A stretch of DNA of 64,000 nucleotides from Epiperipatus broadwayi (lineage: Eukaryota; Onychophora; Udeonychophora; Euonychophora; Peripatidae): NCBI GenBank assembly GCA_028023455.1, contig JAQFVV010012405.1:5295334-5359333 (forward strand), written 5' to 3'. Below the pieces are notes generated by a model. It ran no database searches, was not told where the DNA came from, and was given only the letters and a program-made list of their open reading frames with translations. This document shows, in pieces, positions 38,275 to 48,490 of the stretch (positions are counted from its first letter, which is position 1; each line of letters opens with the position of its first letter). The position numbers and the translations under genes were made by a program.

Positions 38275-38858
38275 TATTTTTATATTTGACTATTTCCATC
38301 ATCTAATATGAGTATTGAATATCTTTAGAAAAATTTAACTTTTATTTAAATATTCCAAATTCATTCAACTGTTAGTAATAGCACATCAAATAGGTTAGTA
38401 TATGCACAACATTTTGAGAGGTATTATTCTCCCCTCTTTTTCAGGTGTTGCTGGCCTAACCAGTGAGATTACTAGCATGGGATTCGAACCTGGACCCTTA
38501 GATTCTTGAGTATTGAATTTTAAGATAATGCTCTAACCAATTGGCAGAATGCTTCAGTTGATTAGAATGTTACCTTAAAAATTAAATATTCAAGAATCTA
38601 AGGGTCTAGGTTTGAAACCCATGTTAGTACTGTCATTGGTCAGGACAACAACAATTGAAGAAGAGGGGAGAATAATACCTCTCAAAATGTTGTGCATATA
38701 CTAACTTCTTTGATGTCTATTACTAACAGTTGAATGTATTTGGAATATTTAAATAAAAGTTAAATTTTTCTAAAGACATTCAATATTCATATTAGATTAT
38801 GGAAATAGTCCAATATAAAAATACAACTAGAACACCATCATCACAAACCTTCAGGAAG
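38275..38858. mobile_element. 584-bp palindromic tRNA-Leu-like SINE dimer with 15-bp TSDs
   Basis: The left arm (minus sense) and right arm (plus sense) are inverted copies joined near 38550. The left tRNA-like head reads on the minus strand GCATTCTGCCAATTGGTTAG (A box), a CTTAAAA loop that would present a TAA anticodon, an extended variable region, and GGTTCGAATCCC (perfect B box). The right arm has the decayed equivalent GGTTTGAAACCC. Each body contains GAGGGGAGAATAATACCTC. The TSD ACAACAATTATTAAC lies at 38260-38274 and 38859-38873, and the empty site survives in the duplicated unit near 39434-39445. So the whole palindrome inserted as one piece. Confidence 0.88.
38482..38560 (-). ncRNA. 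tRNA-Leu(TAA)-like head of the palindromic SINE
   Basis: The B box GGTTCGAATCC is perfect and the A box TGCCAATTGGTTAGAGC is good. The region between suits a class II tRNA with a long variable arm. It lacks a paired acceptor stem, so it is a SINE promoter region and not a tRNA gene. Confidence 0.65.
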
Positions 38859-38939
38859 ACAACAATTATTAACACTTGTAAAACTGAAAATTACTGAAAG
38901 GTGGTATGCCTAGTGCTTGAAAAAAATTTATAATAGGTA

Positions 38940-39092
38940 TGTTTTCAGTTCTTACTTAATGGATTTAAGATCTGACTCTTACTGGAAGAGCAATACACAG
39001 AAACTTCAACCATTCAACAAAGTAGAAGCGATTAAAATTAAATATTTTGGGATAGAGAACAAACAGGTCACTAATATCATTGAAAAAACTAG
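38940..39092 (+). pseudogene. LINE C-terminal fragment in duplication unit 1
   Basis: The frame encodes SNTQKLQPFNKVEAIKIKYF and ENKQVTNIIEK, corresponding to the .K.L..F...C.RRI.GI block and the .VTDLIEKIK block just upstream of the W.GH.ARR tail. Cut off where unit 2 begins. Confidence 0.7.
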
Positions 39093-39540
39093 CAATATTT
39101 ATTTTAATTCCAGTTTTAACCATCAAATGAGTATAAAATAGGCAAAATAGTTCTATAATAGAGCCATAAGAGAGTGATTTTAGGCCAAAGTACAGCAACA
39201 TTATCACAGTAATCTGTTTATGCAGTGGATTTCATAATCAATGAATTAATCTACTAATCAAATAGAAAATAGACCAAGTTTTTATACAGATAGTAAATCA
39301 ATTATTGACATTCAAAAGAGTGAAACATTATATTAATAATGGTCTTCGTAAAATCTTGATCAAACCAGCTCACAATTTTATATATCAATTCAGATATAAA
39401 TTCTCTTAATTTTAACAATCCTCTCAGCAAACAAAAATTATTAACATATGTAAAGCTGAAAAGGTATACTATTTATAACGTCATAACCTTCTACTGAAAT
39501 GATATACCTATGTGCTTAAAATAGTTTATTATAAGCGTGT
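39093..39540 (+). repeat. Direct duplication, unit 2
   Basis: The counterpart of 37925-38259 plus 38874-38940, without the palindrome. It shows the pre-insertion state of the palindrome target. Confidence 0.85.
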
Positions 39541-39945
39541 TTTCAGTTCTTATTTAATGGATTTGAGATCTGACTCTTAATGGAAGAGCTCAACCATTCA
39601 ACAAAGTATAGAGAAGAAGTAAGAAGTGATTAAAATTAAATATTTTGGGATAGAGAACAATCAGGTCACTAATATCATTGAAAACATTAAGCAACTGAAG
39701 TGGAGCTGAACTGGATTTATTGTTAGAGCTGAAAAAAATAGATGGGTAGTTGACATTTTAAATTAAGTCCCAAGAAATTATAAAAGATCTAAAGGGAGAC
39801 CACATGTAAGATGGATAAATAAAGTAAGAATATTTTCTGGTGTAATTTGGAGAAAATAGGTTATTGATTGGAGAAACTGCACTAAAGTTGGAGAGTTTCA
39901 TCTTGTAGTCGGTCAATAATAGTTTAACATAATGATAATGACATT
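39541..39945 (+). pseudogene. LINE 3' end, oldest copy
   Basis: Blocks NQVTNIIENIKQLKWS, NRWVVDILN, GRPHVRWINKV and KVGEF are recognisable in one broad frame with several stops (for example TGA after AGTGGAGC). It ends TAACATAATGATAATGA. It is more diverged than the copies at 15.4 and 33.6 kb. Confidence 0.75.
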
Positions 39946-41933
39946 ACCAATGCACATTTAAAAGAATAATTAGACTTAAAAATTGGTAATTTAATTTTTC
40001 AACCCTTAAATCATTGATTTACTTTCCATATAAAAATTTGGAAATCAGACAAAAGTGATTCCGTTTTTATCTACTTAATGGATTAGCGTTTATATGAGAG
40101 AGGGCGTCACTTGTAAGTTTATATGTTATTTGCAAGTTTATAAGCATTGATTGTTTATTACTTTATAAAAATTATATATTCTTAGCACTACATATTTAAT
40201 AACAGTTGTTTTCTTAAAGAGGGATGTTATAAAATTTAATACAATATTTATATAACTATTACTATAATTTGTAACGCACTAAATTTGAGTGAGGCAGAAA
40301 AAAAAGAACATGTAACCAACTACTTGCAACAATTATTTTATATTCCGTGTTCTCAGTACCGTTTGCCTAAATTACAGTCATCTATTACTGTTCGTGGAAA
40401 ATTTTCTTTACATATTTATGCACACACATACACTATACAGACTTCATGAGTCTAATTTTAAACAAGTTTAATTTTGAATTATTTATAAATTAAGCAAACT
40501 TTTAGTTAAATTTATTGAAAGTTTAATTTTTTAAATATTAAGTGATTGGAAAATGATATTAATTAGACGCATTTTATGCTTAAGCGTGATAAGAGTAGGA
40601 CGGAAGTTGATTATGCGGAGGGAGAGAAACTTTCTGAAAATATGCATGATTGATTTCATTCATGAATCATAAATTAATGTCAATAATTACGCTGAAGTCA
40701 GACTTTTGCATTGATATAAGTTTATTGTAAACTAATTAAGCAATTTATTTAAAAAATAAGTCATCACGTGCCATATAAATTCAAAACATTGTTATATATA
40801 TAAATTGTTAAGAGAAGGAGGAGGATATACTTGCTTATCTTATTATTTCGTTTTAGTTATTAAATTTAGCAGCACAACGTATTAATATATTTAGATATGT
40901 TTTCCCTGAGATCCGTTTTACTTTCGTAAATAATTTGCTTTTCAATAAATGTTTGAAATAAAATATAAAAAAAGTGCATCAAACAGGAATTAAATTAGTC
41001 TGTAATTAACAAAGTTTTTGCAAATCTACCAATAAAAATGAAAGAAACTGTAAATGATAAACATATGTCTAAACAATATTTTGAAAACCGTAAACGATGT
41101 ATTTTTTATTATTATTATTTTAGATTAATAAAATAAAACAATCTGGATTATAGAATTCAGTAAAACGAGAATAGTCATACATGAATCCTATATCCATTGC
41201 CTAATTATAATAATATATATTCACATGTATCGTGAAGGTGGATGAATGGCGCATCTACTTGCAATGGCCCACACAACAGGCCGTTTGAATTGGATATGGG
41301 TAAATTTTTTTATGAAGCTGAGAAGTTTTGTAAGGGTAAGGAATAGCTATCTCATAAATATATGTTTATTAAACAATAACTTGATATCTATTCCTAACTA
41401 TAGAGTAAAATAAAGGGAAACCAAAATAACTAGAATCGTGAATAATGCATTGACTGCCATTTACTCTTTTGGGAAGGTTTGTTGCAAACTTTTTTTGCCC
41501 CACAATGAGCTACTTAAGGCTGTTTTTACCTATATATAGGTTCTTGCATGAATTAAATAGAAAAACAAAATTGAATAGTTTAATTTTATTTAATAACATG
41601 CACAAGAGTATTAATTACTCTTTACTGATTCTTAATCGCTGCACTCTTTGGATCCCCAGTTACGGTGTATATAAACATACATATATTTATATGGAGAATA
41701 AGTTTTAAAAAAACCTTCATTAAATATTTTACAAATTAAAAAAACCCAATAGTTTTATCCTGAAGGTTAAGTAAAATCACTACAAATATACAATACAGGA
41801 ATGATGATGATACTACTAAATTAAATAATACAATACTTAATAACAAAAAAATGCAAGTAAGTCATTTGCCATGTTAATTCAATTGTACCATTTGTTACAA
41901 TTCTTCTAAACCAGAATTCAAGTTTTTTATTAA
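39946..41933. other. AT-rich noncoding stretch
   Basis: No supported feature. TATA-rich and CRE-like words occur but without context. Confidence 0.5.
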
Positions 41934-42143
41934 AACTAGTTTATTCCCTATATTTATTTTCAAACTAAACTTAGAATGACATAAATTCAGCTTTGCAATT
42001 TAATGCTATGGTAAAATGATGGATTCGACAGTTAAATCAAGGTCCCTGTCGAATCCATCATTTTACCATAGCATTAAATTGCAAAGCTGAATTTATGTCA
42101 TTCTAAGTTTAGTTTGAAAATAAATATAGGGAATGAACTAGTT
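41934..42143. repeat. Near-perfect hairpin, 98-bp arms, 14-nt loop
   Basis: The left arm 41934-42031 and right arm 42046-42143 pair with apparently one mismatch (TTTATTCCC against GGGAATGAA). The loop is TTAAATCAAGGTCC. Immediately after the right arm, 42144-42176 repeats the arm-plus-loop segment GATGGATTCGACAG...TCAA(A/G)GTCCCTG found at 42019-42047. This looks like a recent template-switch inversion or an assembly/library foldback. Confidence 0.93.
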
Positions 42144-42179
42144 GATGGATTCGACAGTTAAATCAAAGTCCCTGGAGAT

Positions 42180-42227
42180 CCACTAGAGGGAGCCTGGAAT
42201 TCCAGTTTTCGCTGTTTCAGGCTCCCT
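42180..42227 (+). other. Perfect 10-bp hairpin at the 5' end of the poly(A) insertion
   Basis: AGGGAGCCTG (42187-42196) pairs perfectly with CAGGCTCCCT (42218-42227). The 5' flank CCACTAGAGGGAGC differs by one base from the vertebrate/insect CTCF core CCACTAGAGGGCGC, which may be coincidence. Confidence 0.6.
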
Positions 42228-43088
42228 GTTCTATTCACCAAAGTCATAGTCCATTGTTGGATTCATAAACAAAAAGGTTACCAAAATATAAGTGAATGTC
42301 TGTTTTATTGTTTTTTCATCTTTAGAAGAAATTTTGAAACAGTTTTCATTCAATGATAATTGAAATTATCCATCGTTCCGTTTTATGCAAATGGATGCCA
42401 TTAGAAAGAGACAAAAGCTAGCTTAAATAATTCTTGGAATCATTAAAATATTATAAACCTTTTAAAAATAATTTCAAATGAAACCAAATATTTCTAAAAA
42501 GAATAGACACTAGAAATCCTAATTCTATTAATAGAATAAACAGGAAATTCATTTGCACATCAAATCTCATAGAAAACACGGAATATAATACGTTAGAAAT
42601 GATGGTTTTAAGAATTTTATCTTTGCATCAGATTTTAGCAGTGTTAAACAAATTTCAATTATTAATTCGTATCTCAATTTTGGAAGTGAACACTATAGAA
42701 AATAACCTAAGCTATCGCCCTGCTCAAAAATCAAATTTCTTCGATGATCAGGACAGAAGTTATCACTACCCTTCCGTTGGATTGCCCCCCCCCCCCTAAA
42801 AAAATCAATAAATAAATTTTTTTCAAATCAACACAGAACTACAATGAAGCGATTCCTGAGCTAAAAAATAATGATCTAAAGACAAAAATGAATACAAATG
42901 ATGTTTTAGACCTAAACAGAAACTTTGAAGCTACAAATTAATCATACTAATAATTATTGAGAATTTTCCAAAGTTTAACAACAAATTTTCAGATTATACT
43001 TGTATCATTCATTACTAACCAAAACCTAAAATTCAATCAAAAAAAGCAGAATCCAACTAGTATCAACAAAGAAAAATTATTGTGAACC

Positions 43089-43443
43089 CTGAAGGACTTT
43101 GGTTGGTGGGTTTAGCAGCTGCTGTGAACATTTGCAGACACAGGAGTCTGATGATGATCAAGGGCGGATGTTCAGCTCCATTGACCTCAGTGTGCAAGAT
43201 GATATGGGCATATTATTTATTCCCATGGTATGCATGTAAATCCGGCTTGATTTCAAGACAACACGAATTAAATGTTGTATTGGTGAGTGTGAGTTTGCAC
43301 TCCTTTTCCTCAAGTGTGGTGATAGTGGTCATAAGGTGCTTGGTTCATTTGGGAGGATGGTCAACGATCATTGTCTAGCCTGGGAAACCTGCTGGGAGGG
43401 TGAAAGTCATTACCTTCACATAGACTTCACCACGAAGGGCTAC
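43089..43443 (+). pseudogene. Broken ORF inside the poly(A) insertion
   Basis: One frame runs from about 43089 (RTLVGGFSSCCEHLQ-like) past a TAA near 43233 to a TGA at about 43456. It includes ESDDDQGRMFSSIDLS, IKCCIGECEFALLF and FLKCGDSGHKVLGS. Clustered cysteines and GDSGH suggest a small zinc-binding segment. No family is recognised. Base composition differs sharply from the flanks. Confidence 0.35.
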
Positions 43444-44499
43444 TGCACCTCTTGATGGATTATTTGATAGGTCAGTGTTCATTTGCACTCACTATCATTA
43501 GGTTTCATTTGTTAGCTTTAAATTTAGTGCATTTGTAAAGCGGTTGGTCTATTTTGAGCCACCACCATTTTTTTTTGTAACATGGATGGAGTTTTGTTTT
43601 GTGGGCATGGGTCTCTGCACTCCCCTCTTTTCTTCAGGGGTGGCTGGTTGTAGACATTAGGTATGTTAACAATTTTGCCACTGCCCAGAACACCTGCTGG
43701 TGGGCTACACAGTCAAAGTTGGTGCTATTCCTGCTCTGGTTGGCTGCTGTGTCCCTGATAGGCTGGTTTTGGACGGTGTCAATCTGGTTCTTTACTTATT
43801 ACTTCTTAGTTTTTACCCAAGTTGGCTTTCCAATTTTGAGCAGGTAGACCGATTGTGGTCCCTGCTCATTTGGACTGCTAATTGGGAGGCAGAGGTATTC
43901 AGAATTGTCTTGACATGGCTCGGCTGTGGTTCGAGAGTCTATTGCTTGGTGAACTTGGGCCTTGGACCTCGCTGCCTGTTGTGGTGGTTGGCACAATGCT
44001 GGACTTCACCTATTCAGCTGAAGCATTTGAGTCTTCACTTCGGGGCCCCATGGGTGAGACCATTGGGTGATGGTTAATTGATTGCCAGGCCATGTGGATC
44101 CACATACAGATAGACATTAATTACATTACAGCAATTTTTATGGATGTAATTATTTTGAACATATGTACATTTTACCTTGTTACATTGAATCACTGTGTAA
44201 TCCTCAATGGGTAAGTGTACCCAAAATTTTTGTAGTCTTTTATTAATAAAGGTTACTTTGAGAAAAAAAAAAAATCAAGGTCCCTGGATTAAAGCTCCTT
44301 CCACCGTCAATACTAAATATCACATAATGTCTTGAGTAAAAAATCATTTAATTATAATTACTTTTTATAAATTAATAATTGTATGATATTTCTATAATAC
44401 AGTTATTAATTTGAAATATTAATAAAATGAAAATATAGCGCTAATAGTAACATATAGGTTATAATAGATTTTTAAAGAAAACTCAAGGAATTGTGATAT

Positions 44500-46500
44500 T
44501 TTTATTTTAAAAATCCACTAGATGAAAAAAGTGATTATACAGAAAGTGAATGATTGGTTTTGATGCTGGGTTTGGGAAAAGATAAAGGGGATTTAGATAT
44601 ACAGGTTATAGAGTTGACAAAGATTATGTTGTGGAAATGGGATCGAGCAGAATATGGGAAAATTTAGAGTGGGGAATGTAAAATAAAGTGGCTAACAGGT
44701 TTATCTGGGCATAATTGCTGAGATATTCTTGACTTCGTTTAAGGAGAAGCCACAATACATCACATCACTTTTATATTGACATGTGATTTTATATATCTTT
44801 GTTTAAATTTCAGTAATAAGACAGCCTTATGTTTTGTTCATTTTCAAACCCAATTAACATTTAAATGAGAGAAAAATATTGTGAGTACATAATGTTCAAA
44901 AATCGAAGTCAGCTTTGAAATATAGTAGCATATTTTATACTCATAAAAGTGTAAATTCTGCAAAGTGAAAGATTGCAATCGATTAAAGGTAGCTGAAAAA
45001 TTTCTGCTGAGAGATAAAACTAATCTGGTGAAATCTTTTGATATAATTTTGTTATAAAGTCTAATTGTTGTCCCTACAAGTTTTAATACTGTGCACAGGA
45101 TCCATTTCGTAATGGAGAATAAATGGTAAAAAATTGAAGTATGTGGAATATTACTAATAAGAGAGAGGTCATTTATATTTAATATCAAATAGCATATCAA
45201 ACTATAGTGAAATGGTTGGAAAGAAAATAAGCATTTATAAAAAAAAAGGTAAAGTGGAATAAAAAATATTAAGTAGTAACGTAAAAGAAAATAAAGGAAT
45301 ATAATATCACCCATTAAAAGTATAAAATATCGGATATAAATCAGAAATAGAATATATAAAAACAAAACAAAGAAATAATCGTTACTAGATAGTTTGCAGA
45401 GGAAATTAAGAAAGAGAATGTGAGAAAAGTAAAACCAAAAAAAATTGAAGTTAGTTAAAAGAGATAATATTAAAAAAGAGTCAAAATAAGATGCTGAATA
45501 GTAAAAAATAAATATAGCAGAATGTCAAATAATAAGAGAAAAGAATATGATGACAGAATGAAGAATTTGAAAATTGAAAAGGATAGATATAACAGTAGAA
45601 GTAATATAAAAAGATAAATAACAATAGCAAAAAAGTATCTGTTAGCATATTTCCACCATCTAGTTGGCATAGTTAAAGGATTTTAGGAAAATGTATTTTT
45701 TATTTATACTTTTCAAAATACATTTGATTATTAGTAAGCACACAATTTAATATGGTATACAACAGAGATTAATAGTATGGAAAGTGAACATGTGACCTTT
45801 ACATTTGTTATCGATCCTGTAACAAACTAGGTTACTCTACTAAAAACAACAGTTAGAAGATATTTTACATACTTATTTATGAGGATCCTCCTGATTTCTA
45901 AAAGTCACTGGTTTATTTGCCATGCTAGTCATCACTGAACAAGCTAACAACACCTGAGAAAAATAGATCAAAAGTATTTGTGTTACTATACTAATTGTAG
46001 TGTAGAATGTATTTAAAAACATATAACTAATATACAAATTATTCTAAAAACATTTAACAATTAAATGGAAATAATCCAACGTATAGCTGCAAGTAGAATG
46101 CCATCATAATAAACAATTATACGGATATTTATTAACAAGTTTAGTTAAATTATTATAGGACATATTATATCTAAAAATTAGGAAAAAATAAATTAATTTT
46201 GAAAGTAAGAATAAAAGACAAAAATATTTGGCAGTATAAGTTTTTTGCATATATTATTAAAAATAAGATTGTACACTGGATGAAAAGGATATTTCAAAAA
46301 AGTAGATTAAATGGATTATACTTATTTTTAACCAGATAAAAGACATAGCTTATGAAATGAATAAAAGATTTATATCACAGAATAATGAATCTTTAAAAAA
46401 AAGGATAGAGATGGGAGTTTGGTTAAAATTATTAAAATGTACAATATAAATATGAGTATTGATTATTCATGTGTTTTAGACTTATTTATAATATTCTTAA
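44500..46500 (+). pseudogene. Decayed purine-rich coding relic, unknown family (part 1)
   Basis: Although 70-75% AT, the plus strand is rich in A and G and gives long protein-like stretches in shifting frames. Examples are LTKIMLWKWDRAEYGKI (44610-44670), KVAEKFLLRDKTNLVKSF (about 44985-45040), SLIVVPTSFNTVHRIHF (about 45057-45110), a lysine-rich segment at 45530-45610, and KDKNIWQYKFFAYIIKNKI (about 46216-46275). They are separated by single stops and frameshifts as expected of an old gene relic. I recognise no domain. Candidates are a transposon or an endogenised AT-rich DNA virus; nothing here decides. Confidence 0.4.
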
Positions 46501-46504
46501 TATT

Positions 46505-46795
46505 TAAATACAAGTATATTGAAATATATTGAACCTTAGATGTAATTAAAAGGGATTTGAACACAGACTCTCCTTCAACTATCCACTCCATCTTAAATAA
46601 CCAATTATATATATATATATGTATGGGAAATAATGACCTGGACCAACTTATGAGTGCTGATTCAGCACAAAATATATGTATTGGAGATCATTTATTTTTT
46701 CACATGTATGTGGTCAGGTGTATTGGTTGTTTAAGATGGAGTGGATAGCTGAAGAGATCTTGAAAGTCTGCGTCCAAATCCCCTTTAATTATGAT
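46505..46795. mobile_element. Hammerhead/tRNA-like family copy, asymmetric dimer
   Basis: The left arm keeps only terminus and tRNA-like part (AAATACAAGTATATTGAAAT, then GGGATTTGAACACAGACTC to about 46605). The right arm is complete with a mutated core (CTTATGAG, CAAAAT), linker and tRNA-like end GTCTGCGTCCAAATCCCC. Inserted within the purine-rich relic. Confidence 0.75.
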
Positions 46796-47090
46796 ATTCT
46801 TATAAAATTTGGATTACAGTTAATTAGCATAAGAATATATAGTTTGAAACCATCTATGTTGGTCTGTGACAGTATTATTTTTGCAAAAGATGTAAAATGT
46901 GCATGAAGTAAATAAAAAATGGATATTGGAAGATATAGATATAGAAATTGTAGATATATTATTTAAAATTTAAGCTAAGAGAGTGATTAAATATTAGAAA
47001 AAATGGGAGGAAATCTTGAAAAATAAACTGGAGAGTCATTTAGCATTTTTTAGTAGATTAACAACTGTTAGTAAAGAATAGAATTATGAT
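46796..47090 (+). pseudogene. Decayed purine-rich coding relic (part 2)
   Basis: Protein-like segments such as HEVNKKWILEDIDIEIVDI (about 46900-46960) and KKWEEILKNKLESHLAFF (about 47000-47052), interrupted by stops. Same composition as 44.5-46.5 kb. Confidence 0.35.
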
Positions 47091-47577
47091 TTTTTTTCTC
47101 TACAATACAGGTTTCTTCATACCTGCACTCCAATATGTAATATATAGAGGGTTTGAACTCAGACTTTCACATGACCCTCAACTGTCCATGCTATCTCATA
47201 CTGCTGACAGACTTATGGTGAAAAGATAAATAATCACCAATATATGTATTTCATGCTAAACCAGCACTTGTCAGTTGGACCACATTATCATCTCCACACA
47301 TATATACAATCAGTGCACAGTTTAGCTGAGCATGCAGAGCATTGATTGTATATATATGTGTGTGTGTGGAGATGATAACCTGGACCAACTGATGAGTGCT
47401 GGTTCAGAATAAAATGTATATTAGTGATTGGTTATCTTTTCAACATGTGTGTGATCAATTGTGTCAGCATTATGAGAGAGAATGGATAGTTGAGGGTCAT
47501 GTGAAAGTCTGAGTTCAAACCCTCTATATATTAAATATTGGAGTGCAGGTGTGAAAAAGCCTGTACTATAAGAAAAA
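47091..47577. mobile_element. Full palindrome of the hammerhead/tRNA-like family, subfamily B
   Basis: Almost symmetrical, ~240-bp arms. The left end is TTTTTTCTCTACAATACAGG and the right end its complement ...CCTGTACTATAAGAAAAAA. Both arms carry tRNA-like GTTTGAACTCAGACTTTCAC or complement, linker and hammerhead-like core. Cores: left CTGACAAG with TGAAAT kept; right CTGATGAG kept (47389-47396) but second box mutated (TAAAA). The centre is the GCATGCAGAG / CACAGTTTAGCTGAGC region near 47310. Confidence 0.85.
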
Positions 47578-48005
47578 ATGTATTAAAAATATAGTGCTGT
47601 AAGGTCTGCCCATCCCTCATATATGTACGTAAATGGATTATGTCCTGAACATGAGGAGTCAGAGTGACTTATGCTCAACATAGGAAGGATGAGAAGGTTA
47701 ACACCAATTTTGGGCTTTGAGCATTCCATAATCAGATTTTCAATAAAATGGATGTGGTGAAGTGGATTGAAGCCTGTCCATTGGAGTATGAAGATTGGCT
47801 ATCTTAATATAGGCTGAGCATTGATTGTATATATGTGTGGAGATGATAATCTGAACCAACTGATGAGTGCTGGTTTAGCATGAAATAAACATATTGGTGA
47901 TTTTTTATTGTTTCAACATGTGTGTGATCAAGGGTGTCAGCAGTATGAGATAGAATGGATAGTTGAGGGTCGTGTGAAAGTCTGAGTGCAACCCCTAAAA
48001 AATAG
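47578..48005 (+). mobile_element. Near-full unit in tandem with the preceding palindrome
   Basis: Body (GTCTGCCCATCCCTCATAT, CATGAGGAGTCAGAGTGAC, GGGCTTTGAGCATTCCAT, CAGATTTTCAATAAAATGG, GAAGATTGGCTATCTTAAT), then hammerhead-like core, linker and tRNA-like end GTCTGAGTGCAACCCC. It follows the right arm of 47091-47577 directly and in the same orientation, giving a head-to-tail dimer. The two equivalent cleavage sites (about 47420 and 47893) are about 473 nt apart. Confidence 0.8.
47840..47910 (+). ncRNA. Hammerhead-ribozyme-like motif, best-preserved stem II
   Basis: CTGATGA at 47860-47866, then GTGCTG-GTT-TAGCAT folding as a complete 6-bp stem II with wobble ends, then GAAA at 47882-47885. 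Stem I: CCAA (47856-47859) with TTGG (47894-47897). Stem III is a short AT hairpin between GAAA and TA at 47892-47893, after which cleavage is predicted. All fit a type I hammerhead with a minimal stem III as known in schistosome and metazoan retroelements. Closing pair of stem II is G-T instead of G-C, which may reduce activity. Confidence 0.6.
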
Positions 48006-48490
48006 AATTTGTAAAATAATATTTAATTAATTAACTTGTAAAAAAATGATTGGAATAAAAGAGTGATAAAGTTTTTTACATTGTTGCTAGATGAAAAGAA
48101 AAAAAAAATTCTTGAAAATATAGAATAATAGTCAATAAAAAAAAAGACATTGTAGTTGTATGAAAGCAAAAAAAGTACATTAAAACTAAAAATTATATAT
48201 AATAATGGATGAGGAAATAGTCTATTGTATCAGGGTTCAATCTTTAAAAATCAACTTTAAGTGCACAAAGAATGATAACTATAGATTATGCAAAAATAAA
48301 GTAGAAAATGGAAAACATAATTATGAAATGTATTTTTTTTAGAAAGAAAGAGAAGAGAACGTTGATATTAAATTGATGAAAAAAATTTGGAGCAAATATT
48401 TCAAATTTTAATATGAAAAATAGAAATTACTGTAAGGTGACGAATATAGATTATTAAACATGATTATGAGTCCTTATTAGAAAAAAGTAG
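48006..48490 (+). pseudogene. Decayed purine-rich coding relic (part 3)
   Basis: Contains a clear open stretch starting MDEEIVYCIRVQSLKI (about 48204) to a stop at about 48340, and before it NDWNKRVIKFFTLLLDEKK (about 48048-48104). No domain recognised. Confidence 0.4.

Larger units (their letters stand above)
42177..44272 (+). mobile_element. 2.1-kb poly(A)-tailed insertion with 16-bp TSD
   Basis: It is bounded by AATCAAAGTCCCTGGA (42161-42176) and AATCAAGGTCCCTGGA (44273-44288), one difference, and ends in a 12-base A-run preceded by AATAAA at 44245-44250. This is the signature of LINE-machinery retrotransposition of a polyadenylated RNA. The right half (43080-44075) is far less AT-rich than anything else in the window and strongly G/T-biased. 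It has a broken plus-strand frame (about 43089-43443, one stop near 43233) containing FLKCGDSGHKVLG, reminiscent of a CCHC knuckle but incomplete. Other open frames (43599-44077) lack known domains. It may be a retrocopy of a cellular transcript or a retroelement of unknown type. Confidence 0.8.

Noticed and set aside
38275-38858. Hammerhead motif in the tRNA-Leu-type palindrome
   Set aside because: No CTGATGA/GAAA pair at suitable spacing was found, so this family is separate from the hammerhead family.
42180-42195. CTCF-like word CCACTAGAGGGAGC
   Set aside because: One mismatch to the core and no second site or context. Kept only as a note on the hairpin.
43599-44077. Overlapping plus-strand open frames of 62-125 codons
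   Set aside because: They lie in the G/T-rich part of the poly(A) insertion where stops are rarer; none shows a domain and they overlap in different frames.
44844-45365. 173-codon minus-strand open frame, very hydrophobic
   Set aside because: It is the complement of a purine-rich strand, so a T-rich reading frame is expected to be Phe/Leu/Ile-rich and poor in stops. The plus strand carries the more protein-like segments.
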